DNA of 64,000 nucleotides from a virus: positions 47,141-111,140 of IMG/VR virus record IMGVR_UViG_3300043499_000238. One strand, written 5' to 3'. Shown in pieces: positions 56,854 through 63,611 of the stretch. The notes under the pieces were generated by a model. That model saw nothing but the letters and a program-made list of their open reading frames with translations, did not search any database and was not told where the DNA came from. Position 1 is the first letter of the stretch; each line of letters begins with the position of its first letter. The translations under genes were made by a program, and so were the position numbers.

Positions 56854-59800
56854 CCGACACGAGTATCCGCCGGTCGCTCGCACTGCGCAGCGGCACTGGT
56901 AGCTCGGCGCTCCGTCCGAGCACCGTCGGGTACGCCGACTTCTCCGGTGTCGTCGCCGAGTACCTGTCGTTCGATCGTGCTCCGGCGGCCTCGATCCTCA
57001 CCATCGAGTACGCCGTCAAGGTCAAGGTCGACGCACTCGGTGTGGTCAGCCGACTGTCCGGCTGGGCGGGTGGCTCGCTCTTCCAGATCAACGCCGGGAA
57101 CACGCTGTCGATCTCGCTGACGAGCGCTGCAGCCACCCAGGTCGGTAACGCTGCGTCGAACGCCACGGTCCCGGCTGGCGTCGCCACAGGGCCGGTGTGG
57201 CTGCGCGCCAAGCTCACCTGGACCACCGCCGTGTGCGAGTACTGGTACAGCACCGACCCCACCGACGTGTACGAGCAGGTCGCTACGTGGACCTCGATCG
57301 GCACGCCGCAGACCGGCACCAACGCCGCCGCCGCACTGCTCACCAACGTCTCGATCAAGCCCATCGTCGGCAACCTCGCCGTCTCCGGCACCGCCTCGTT
57401 GGCGGGCAACATCTACGCATACGCCGAGCTGATCAACGGCGTGAAGACGGCGTGGTTCGTCAGCTCCGACATCCCACGCTCTCCGGCCACCTCCTTCGTT
57501 GCATCGGGAGGTGGGCCGACGTGGACGGGGACCGGCGCCGCCCTGGTGTTCGTGCCCACGCAGAACTACCAAGGCGCACTGCGCTCCGACTACATCTACA
57601 ACCCCTCGCTCCTCGGGCTGCAGCAGGACACGATCCTCGCCGTCTACGGCGTCAACCACCACACGGCGCGCGTGAGCTACCAGTCGGGCAACATCCCGGC
57701 GCACCCGACGCTGGGTGGCTTCCAAGAAGCGATGGTGGTGCGCTCGACGGCTGGCTTCCCGGCGACCAACCTCGACGGTGCGATGGTGCTGCGCTACCTC
57801 GCCAACGATCCCTCGCTGGCCGGTGGGTTGGCCTCGGTGGTCGACTCCGAGCTGCTCGGGCAGCAGTGGTACTACTACGCCCTCTTCGTGCGCTACGACG
57901 CCTCCAGCGGGTGGTTCAAGGTGGCGGAGCAGTCATGGCTCAGCCCAGCGCGCTACGGCTATCCCGAGCGCCTCTGGCGTGGCTTCCCCAACTACTACCG
58001 GCGCATCGACCAGGGTGTGTGGCTCGACCCCGGCTACCTCCGGCGCATCTGTAACGTCATCGGCTTCGAGTTCGACGTGCTGCGCTCGTACGCCGCCACC
58101 GTCGGCGACGTGTGGGACTTCGAGCGCATCTCGGCCAAGCTCCTGCCCGAGGCCGGGGCGGCGCTCGGACTGGTCAAGCAGTCGGCCAACGGCGACCGCC
58201 GACTGCGCACCCTCGCTGGCAACATCATGGCCCTGCGCAAGCAGAAGGGCACGACGGACGGCGTCGAGGGGTATGTGGCGGCGCAGACCGGCTGGCCCAC
58301 GCGTGTGTACGAGGGCATCAACCTGCTCCACCGCACGCAGCACACCGAGTGGCCCTACAGCTTCACCGCACAGGACGGCTCGGCCACGCCTGCCACCGAC
58401 AACCACCCCGGCTGGACGTCGAGCTATGGCCTGCCGCCGACGTACACGCTGTGCGGTCAGCTCTCGCGCCAGATCGCTGCGGGTGGTGAGGGCAACGCCG
58501 CACCGATCGCCATGCCCGACGGTTCGTTCTACCTCCGCCTCACCAACAACACGGGCGGCAACAGCCAGCTCGTGTTCCAGTACGGGCACGGCAGCTACGC
58601 ACCGCACTCCGCCATCCCGGTGATCGAGGGGCACAGCTACATCTTCTCGACGGCGATGAAGGCGTACGCCGCAGCGACTGCGGTGACAGTCTCGCTGCAC
58701 TGGATCAACGAGCTGGGTGTGCAGATCGGTGCGGCGAGCACGACGGTGCTCACCGCGATCGGCACGACGTGGGTGCGCCAGAAGACGGCGGCGGGCACCT
58801 GCCCGGTCGGTGCGAAGTACTGCTCGATCCGCTTCTACTCGGCGGCCACCCTGCCCAACACGACGGGTCACATCAACATCTTCAAGCCGATGCTGGTGGA
58901 CCTGGCCTGGCGGCCCGAGGGCATCCCGACACTGGCCAACAACGTGCCGCTGTCCTCGAACCTCGCTGCCGACCTCGGCACGTTCGTGCACCAGGACTAC
59001 TACGAGGCGCCGAGAGAGGTGAAGATCAACGTCTACCCGATGCGCACCAACCTCGCCCTCAACTCCGACTTCCTGCTCAACAACCTCCCCGCTGGTGCGT
59101 GGGCCACCTACGACTCGCCGAGCTACGCACAGTTGCCGGTGGCGTACTCCTCGTACGCCGACATCGTGGACGCCGAGCCTGGTGACTCCGAGACCACCTA
59201 CCTCGACATGGCGCAGGGGCTGGCGCCGTTGGTCGGCTCGGTGCCGACGCTCACGTTCGACACCACCAACGGCGGCCGCCTCACCGCCAACAAGGCGAGC
59301 GTGCCGTTCGGCTTCACGCTGATGCACACCTTCTTCCCAGCCACCGACCTCGGTGGGATGAGTGCAGCGGTGGTGGCCTCGACCAACGTCGTGCCGAACA
59401 CCGACGCTCCCTACCTCACGCCTACGGTGAGCACGGTGACCACGCCCGACCCCGGTGTGCTGCCTCCCGACGATGGCGTGCTGCTGTTCAAGATCCGCGG
59501 GCCGCTCACCGCCTCCGAGGGATCGGTCGCCGGTCAGATGGCGGGCACGCCCAACGACGGCTGGGAGATCCGCCGTGGCTACACGTTCGGCACCCTCTAC
59601 CCCGACCGCATCGCCTGGATCGACGCCGAGGTCGGTGGCCCTGCGGGCACCGTGTACGTCAGCCACGTCGCTGGTGCTCCGCCCACCGGCAAGGACGAGA
59701 TCATCGCCATGGCGTGGCACTGGGACGCCGTCGCCAAGCAGCGGCGCCTCACGGTGTCGATGTCGCCCGACGGCATGACGTGGTCACCTCTGCCGTCTCG

Positions 59801-60578
59801 TCTGTGGAACGCCATAGGCGCCACGCTCGACTCGCCTGCCGTGTTGCGCATCGGCGGCACCACCACGAGCACCGGCATCTTCAACGGGCGCATCTACTGG
59901 GTGGAGATGCGCACCGGTACCAACCCGGCGGCAGGCGACCTGCTGTGGCGCTTCGACGCTGCTGACTACCCGGGCACCGGTACCTCGTGGACCGACCCTC
60001 GTGGCCGTACGTGGACGATGAGCAGTGCGTCGGCGATCACCAGGCCCAACCCCGGCACCACGATGTCGATGGCGTTCGAGTGGTACACGGCGGCCAGTGG
60101 CCTCAACCGCATCAACGTGCCGCCGGACCCACCCGGGTCGAGTGGCGTGCCACTGCGCACCCAGTCGCCGACCTATCTCCTGACGACCACGCCGACGCGC
60201 TACGAGGTGGTCAACGCACAGCCACCGGCCAACGCTCTGTACGGACGGCTCATGCTCATCTTCTCCAACACGGTGACGTTCAACGCCGTGTTGGAGAACG
60301 CACTGATCGAGGACGCTCCCTACCCCGAGAGCTACTTCAACGGGGACTGGAACGACGGCGACGACGGTGACTTCTTCTACGCCATCGGCAAGGGCTACAC
60401 CGGGGCTGCCCACCTCAGCCCGTCGGTGTACTACCAGCAGTTCAGGCACTTCGCCTCGGGTGTGAGCGGCAGCGACTCGCTGTCGCAGTTGATGCCCTAC
60501 CTGCTGCCGTTCCGCAAGCCGTTCAAGGTGATCACGGCAGGTACGACCCCAACAGGGTTGTACAACGCCATTCCCTAG
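56850..60578 (+). CDS. Baseplate wedge gp7/gpI-like protein with large LamG-type additions
   Basis: The 1242-residue product starts within the gp6 stop (ATGA). An N-terminal beta module (about 28-215) is LamG-like. Residues about 370-495 carry the tail-protein-I pattern: WRGFPNYYRRIDQGVWLDPG, then LLPEAGAALGLVKQSANGDR and IMALRKQKGTTDGVEGYVAA. Several jelly-roll carbohydrate-binding-like modules follow (about 500-850), and a LamG-like domain at about 863-1070 with GRIYWVEMRTGTNPAAGDLL and LLWRFDAADYPGTGTSWTDP. A C-terminal gp7-like wedge end includes YNAIP. The LamG part is a paralogue of the one in the 1805-residue adhesin. Confidence 0.8.
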   Translation: MTDTSIRRSLALRSGTGSSALRPSTVGYADFSGVVAEYLSFDRAPAASILTIEYAVKVKVDALGVVSRLSGWAGGSLFQINAGNTLSISLTSAAATQVGNAASNATVPAGVATGPVWLRAKLTWTTAVCEYWYSTDPTDVYEQVATWTSIGTPQTGTNAAAALLTNVSIKPIVGNLAVSGTASLAGNIYAYAELINGVKTAWFVSSDIPRSPATSFVASGGGPTWTGTGAALVFVPTQNYQGALRSDYIYNPSLLGLQQDTILAVYGVNHHTARVSYQSGNIPAHPTLGGFQEAMVVRSTAGFPATNLDGAMVLRYLANDPSLAGGLASVVDSELLGQQWYYYALFVRYDASSGWFKVAEQSWLSPARYGYPERLWRGFPNYYRRIDQGVWLDPGYLRRICNVIGFEFDVLRSYAATVGDVWDFERISAKLLPEAGAALGLVKQSANGDRRLRTLAGNIMALRKQKGTTDGVEGYVAAQTGWPTRVYEGINLLHRTQHTEWPYSFTAQDGSATPATDNHPGWTSSYGLPPTYTLCGQLSRQIAAGGEGNAAPIAMPDGSFYLRLTNNTGGNSQLVFQYGHGSYAPHSAIPVIEGHSYIFSTAMKAYAAATAVTVSLHWINELGVQIGAASTTVLTAIGTTWVRQKTAAGTCPVGAKYCSIRFYSAATLPNTTGHINIFKPMLVDLAWRPEGIPTLANNVPLSSNLAADLGTFVHQDYYEAPREVKINVYPMRTNLALNSDFLLNNLPAGAWATYDSPSYAQLPVAYSSYADIVDAEPGDSETTYLDMAQGLAPLVGSVPTLTFDTTNGGRLTANKASVPFGFTLMHTFFPATDLGGMSAAVVASTNVVPNTDAPYLTPTVSTVTTPDPGVLPPDDGVLLFKIRGPLTASEGSVAGQMAGTPNDGWEIRRGYTFGTLYPDRIAWIDAEVGGPAGTVYVSHVAGAPPTGKDEIIAMAWHWDAVAKQRRLTVSMSPDGMTWSPLPSRLWNAIGATLDSPAVLRIGGTTTSTGIFNGRIYWVEMRTGTNPAAGDLLWRFDAADYPGTGTSWTDPRGRTWTMSSASAITRPNPGTTMSMAFEWYTAASGLNRINVPPDPPGSSGVPLRTQSPTYLLTTTPTRYEVVNAQPPANALYGRLMLIFSNTVTFNAVLENALIEDAPYPESYFNGDWNDGDDGDFFYAIGKGYTGAAHLSPSVYYQQFRHFASGVSGSDSLSQLMPYLLPFRKPFKVITAGTTPTGLYNAIP

Positions 60579-60582
60579 CTGG

Positions 60583-60588
60583 TACTGT
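60583..60588 (+). promoter_or_regulatory. -10-like element
   Basis: TACTGT, continuing CGACC, precedes ATG 60598 by 9 bases, slightly beyond the usual gap. No ribosome-binding site is seen. Confidence 0.35.
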
Positions 60589-60597
60589 CGACCCCTC

Positions 60598-60852
60598 ATG
60601 GTTGCGGCAGCGGTCTCGTGTGGCGTGCTGGCGATCTTCGCACTCATCACACTGCGCAGCATGCGCCTGCTCGGCGATCGCGTCTTCGACTTCCAGGTGT
60701 ACATCTCGATGGGTGCGGCCGCCGCCTACCTCGCCCTCAACGACGCCAGCTTCGAGGCGTACGTGATCTCGCTGGCGACGCTACGGTTCGTGATCTTGTT
60801 GTGGGACGTGATCGATCTGTTGAAGATCCGCATGGGTGAGAGGCGCTTCTAA
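60598..60852 (+). CDS. Small membrane protein
   Basis: The 84-residue product has three hydrophobic segments: about residues 3-20 (AAAVSCGVLAIFALITL), 32-48 (FQVYISMGAAAAYLALN) and 53-72 (YVISLATLRFVILLWDVIDL). The end is basic (KIRMGERRF). It begins a small gene block after the baseplate. It could be a membrane partner of the next two genes or another lysis or exclusion factor. No family is recognised. Confidence 0.58.
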   Translation: MVAAAVSCGVLAIFALITLRSMRLLGDRVFDFQVYISMGAAAAYLALNDASFEAYVISLATLRFVILLWDVIDLLKIRMGERRF

Positions 60853-61112
60853 TGGGTGAGCCACTTGACGACCTGATCCGCCTCGCCGAGGAGATGTCGC
60901 GACGCAGGCTGCTGACCCAGTTCGGTGTGCACGACAGAGAGCAGTTGGCTGCGTTGAAGGAGCACCTGGAGTCGGCACCGAAGCCGCCCGGCGGGCTTCC
61001 CGACGCCTCCCTCTTCTGCGGTGCCCCGATCTACTACGACGAGGACGTCCCGGTAGGGATCTTGCGTTGCTACTTCAACGACAACACGACGCAGGACGTG
61101 AGGCTGACGTGA
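60852..61112 (+). CDS. Hypothetical protein
   Basis: The 86-residue product starts at ATG 60852, sharing a base with the preceding stop. The N-terminal half is a charged helix (LDDLIRLAEEMSRRRLLTQF) and the C-terminal half contains LFCGAPIYYDEDVPVGILRC, a beta-like segment with two Cys. It overlaps the next gene by 4 bases (GTGA). No family is recognised. Confidence 0.55.
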   Translation: MGEPLDDLIRLAEEMSRRRLLTQFGVHDREQLAALKEHLESAPKPPGGLPDASLFCGAPIYYDEDVPVGILRCYFNDNTTQDVRLT

Positions 61113-62086
61113 CGGTGCTCGGCATCTTCGGCGACAAGGACGCACCAGCACTACTGGTGACCGCCGCCCTCAACGACATGCTCGAAGCTCACCTCGTTGA
61201 TCACGAGGGTGAGGACTTCTGGCTGTGCGTCGGCGTGCGCAAGCCGCTCGCCATCTACCAGACCATCATCGGCTGGGCGCTGCACAACGGTCTGTACGTC
61301 GCCGTGTACACCAAGTTCAACACGCCCTCGTGGGAGGCGGTGTTCGGTAACGGTGAGTTCGAGGTAGCGGAGTGGCACCACTCCGACCGATGGATGCTCG
61401 ACGTTGTAGAGCGGCTCTCCGCCGAGCACAACGCAACGATCTACGCCCTGATGGGCGATGAAGATCCACCAGTAGATGTCCGCCGTGCGCTAGTACGTGC
61501 GCTGGACAGCGGGCTGGAGGTACGAGACCTCGCAGAAGCAGGTCTCACGTACGTCGGCGTCGCCGACAACCCCATTAGACAAGGGAGCAACACCATGGCC
61601 AAGGAAGAGATGACACTGGAGCAGGCCGGAGAGCTTGCCGACGAAGGAGATGCCGAGTCGATCCAGGCACTGGTCGACCTCGCCGAGCGCTTCGAGCTGG
61701 ACCCCGACGACTACCCGACGTGGGTCGAGCTGGGCACCGTGCTCGACCCGCTGCTCGCCGAGGCTGAGGCCGAAGCGGAGGGTGGCGAGGGCGAAGGCGG
61801 AGAGGCCGAGCCGGATGACGAGGCGCCCCGGCGCAACCGCGGCGGCAACATCTCCGCCGAGGATCTCGAAGAGAAGAGCGTGCCCGAGCTGCGTCAGCTC
61901 GCCAAGCAGCTCGGTGTCGACGGGTGGGAGAAGAACCGCTCGGCCAAGCTGATCGAGGGCATCCTCGAAGCACAGGGCAACGGTGACGGCCCCCCTCGTC
62001 GGGCGGCCGCAGCCGCGGACGACGACACCCTGCTGGCAATCCTGGCGCGGGGTCTGCGGGCCTTCGCCGACGCACTATCGAGCTGA
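61109..62086 (+). CDS. Two-part protein: Rossmann-like domain plus acidic linker and SAP/Rho-N-like domain
   Basis: The 325-residue product starts at GTG 61109. Residues 1-160 look like a nucleotide-binding alpha/beta domain: VTVLGIFGDKDAPALLV, then IYQTIIGWALHNGLYVAVYT and HNATIYALMGDEDPPVDVRR. A linker of about 70 Glu/Ala/Gly residues follows. About 250-285 is a SAP/Rho-N-type helix-extended-helix (LEEKSVPELRQLAKQLGVDG, then KNRSAKLIEGILEAQG), a nucleic-acid-binding motif. An in-frame ATG at 61595 with AAGGGAG upstream could make a 163-residue short form carrying only the acidic linker and SAP part. Confidence 0.65.
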   Translation: MTVLGIFGDKDAPALLVTAALNDMLEAHLVDHEGEDFWLCVGVRKPLAIYQTIIGWALHNGLYVAVYTKFNTPSWEAVFGNGEFEVAEWHHSDRWMLDVVERLSAEHNATIYALMGDEDPPVDVRRALVRALDSGLEVRDLAEAGLTYVGVADNPIRQGSNTMAKEEMTLEQAGELADEGDAESIQALVDLAERFELDPDDYPTWVELGTVLDPLLAEAEAEAEGGEGEGGEAEPDDEAPRRNRGGNISAEDLEEKSVPELRQLAKQLGVDGWEKNRSAKLIEGILEAQGNGDGPPRRAAAAADDDTLLAILARGLRAFADALSS

Positions 62087-62178
62087 ACCCTGGCGCCAAG
62101 CTTCCGCTTGACTTTGATGACGTCTTCCTGATCACCCGAGAGCGCCCGATCCCTCGCAAGACGGGTCGGGGTGTTCGG

Positions 62179-62526
62179 ATGACGATGTACGACCACTGGC
62201 GCGAGATCGTCTACGACGCTGTCGACGCCAAGGGCGGCATCGTCCGCATGGGACCGAGCATCTTCAACAAGCACATGTCGATCCTGCGCGAGCGCTACGA
62301 GGTCACGGCGATCCGCGATGGCTTCCGTCGGTTCGCCGCACTTGTTGAATCGGGTAAGGTCGACGTCCGGGGCAAGTCCGCCTGGTTCGTCTTCTTCGGA
62401 CGGTACGAGCGGTTCATCCCGCAGTTCAAGCCTGCCGAATCCATCGCCGACGTCGAGAGGAAGCCCGTGAAGACGCTCGCCGACTTCAAGCCACAGACCG
62501 GGCGCAACGTGCTCGCACCTCCATAG
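62179..62526 (+). CDS. Hypothetical protein with uncertain N-terminus
   Basis: The 115-residue product from ATG 62179 (or ATG 62185) is mainly helical and basic (YDHWREIVYDAVDAKGGIVR, FGRYERFIPQFKPAESIADV). No ribosome-binding site precedes the ATG. The frame stays open with coding-like content to about 62074, starting with residues such as LNPGAKLPLDFDDVFLITRE, but without ATG, GTG or TTG. A non-standard start or a -1 shift from the preceding gene is possible. Function unknown; a DNA- or RNA-binding role is conceivable. Confidence 0.5.
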   Translation: MTMYDHWREIVYDAVDAKGGIVRMGPSIFNKHMSILRERYEVTAIRDGFRRFAALVESGKVDVRGKSAWFVFFGRYERFIPQFKPAESIADVERKPVKTLADFKPQTGRNVLAPP

Positions 62527-62534
62527 AACGAGAG

Positions 62535-62556
62535 CGGCCCCCCTTCCGGGGGGCCG
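62535..62556 (+). terminator. GC-rich hairpin terminator
   Basis: A perfect 9-bp stem (CGGCCCCCC / GGGGGGCCG) with a TTCC loop lies 8 bases after the preceding stop. It closes the long rightward structural block. Confidence 0.75.
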
Positions 62557-62692
62557 TCCTCATTGTGACTGACCAACACCATCACCACCGCACCGGGCTA
62601 CCAACCCCAACACAGAGTGCCTCTGGCAACTTCCATCAACAGAGGAGTGACGATGCAACTGTCGCTCCTCACTCTACACGAAAGGGTGAGTG

Positions 62693-63343
62693 ATGCAACA
62701 TCATTCAACAGCAGACAGGCCACCTCTCACGGTGGCGCCCGACCCGGTCCGAGACCTCTTCTTCGCCTCCCACATCGGGGCCGAGATCGCCGTCGGGCGG
62801 TCGGAGCACACCAACGTGGTGACCATGAAGCACTTCGACCTGTGCCACGCCTGGCGCTCGCCGCAGTGGATGCTCGTCCACGGGATGCCCAAGTTCTCCA
62901 ACCACGAGTGGCGGGTGCTCGACCACGTCATCTTCAACGGGCGGATGGCCGAGGGGTACCAGACGTGGACGGCGATCAGGGGTGGCCAGCAGACGATCAA
63001 CAAGTCGCTCGCCTACGAGACGGCGATCGATACGCACAACGTCAGCAGGGTCATCGCTCGCCTGCACAAGGTCGGGCTGCTCGACTACGGCGAGTCGCAT
63101 TCGAGGGAGTCGGTCTACCTCACCGAGCACTTCCACCGCATGATGTTCGAGGTCCGATGGCGAGCCGAGCTACGTAACTCAGCCCCCCAGGCGGTGAAGC
63201 AGATCCTCATTGTTGAGGACTGGAAGTGGATGATGGAGCGGGTCGACAAGGTCTTCCGGTGCGACCCGGACCTCAGCTACACACGTCGGGACGACCGCCG
63301 TCGTGCTCTCGGGGAGGCGCTGTATCCGCTCTTGCGTCGCTAA
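62693..63343 (+). CDS. Winged-helix protein, possible replication initiator
   Basis: The 216-residue product starts at ATG 62693 (or GTG 62690), with AAAGGG upstream. Residues about 63-150 form a winged helix: HEWRVLDHVIFNGRMAEGYQ, QQTINKSLAYETAIDTHNVS, RVIARLHKVGLLDYGESHSR, then the wing strand ESVYLTEHF. This is the arrangement of plasmid Rep and phage replication initiators and of related repressors. The C-terminal part is basic (VDKVFRCDPDLSYTRRDDRR). Four palindromic iterons begin 6 bases after the stop, which strongly suggests it binds them. A repressor role cannot be excluded. Confidence 0.62.
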   Translation: MQHHSTADRPPLTVAPDPVRDLFFASHIGAEIAVGRSEHTNVVTMKHFDLCHAWRSPQWMLVHGMPKFSNHEWRVLDHVIFNGRMAEGYQTWTAIRGGQQTINKSLAYETAIDTHNVSRVIARLHKVGLLDYGESHSRESVYLTEHFHRMMFEVRWRAELRNSAPQAVKQILIVEDWKWMMERVDKVFRCDPDLSYTRRDDRRRALGEALYPLLRR

Positions 63344-63348
63344 CTCGT

Positions 63349-63431
63349 GGTGCACGAGGTACACCGGGGCTGGTGTATGAGGTACACCAGGCCGGTGTGC
63401 GAGGTACACCGCTCGGTGTATGAGGTACACC
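63349..63431. repeat. Four palindromic 17-bp iterons
   Basis: Consensus GGTGTATGAGGTACACC, at 63349-63365 (GGTGCACG... variant), 63372-63388, 63394-63410 (GGTGTGCG... variant) and 63415-63431. Each is itself an inverted repeat (GGTGTA / TACACC with a 5-base centre). Start-to-start distances are 23, 22 and 21 bases, about two helical turns, so bound proteins would lie on one face of the DNA. Confidence 0.85.
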
Positions 63432-63482
63432 ACGATATGGCTATCTACCAGGGCAAACGGGGGGTCCAAGAAGCCAATGCTT

Positions 63483-63517
63483 AGTAGAGCTACTTCCGAG
63501 TAGAGCTTCGCTCTACT
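63483..63517. repeat. Direct and inverted AGTAGAGC repeats
   Basis: AGTAGAGC occurs at 63483-63490 and 63499-63506, and its complement GCTCTACT at 63510-63517. The second and third copies form an 8-bp stem with a 3-base loop; the first could pair in competition. Confidence 0.75.
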
Positions 63518-63546
63518 CTCCAGTGCTCTCATTTGAGGATGAACCT

Positions 63547-63567
63547 CTCCGGCGGGCGACGCCGGAG
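63547..63567. other. Hairpin
   Basis: CTCCGGCG and CGCCGGAG make a perfect 8-bp stem with a 5-base loop (GGCGA). It could be a terminator ahead of the next promoter or a structural part of the origin. Confidence 0.6.
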
Positions 63568-63576
63568 GTGCTCTGA

Positions 63577-63605
63577 TTGCATTGAGAGGTACAGCGGTGT
63601 TGAAT
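63577..63605 (+). promoter_or_regulatory. Leaderless promoter with both boxes
   Basis: TTGCAT, a 17-base spacer, then TTGAAT, then 6 bases to ATG 63612. With the site at 4207-4235 it is the best-formed promoter of the set, although its -10 box starts TT rather than TA. Confidence 0.55.
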
Positions 63606-63611
63606 GACACG

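Larger units (their letters stand above)
63344..63611. other. Candidate replication origin or control region
   Basis: This 268-base gap between the winged-helix gene and the next gene holds, in order, four 17-bp palindromic iterons, an AT-richer stretch around 63434-63485 (ATATGGCTATC and AATGCTTAGTAGAG), a repeat-plus-hairpin (63483-63517), a second hairpin (63547-63567) and a promoter (63577-63605). The combination resembles an iteron origin beside its initiator gene. An operator array for a repressor is the main alternative. Confidence 0.5.

Noticed and set aside
63349-63431. CRISPR array
   Set aside because: Repeats are 17 bp with only 4-6 bases between them; there are no spacers of normal length and no cas genes.
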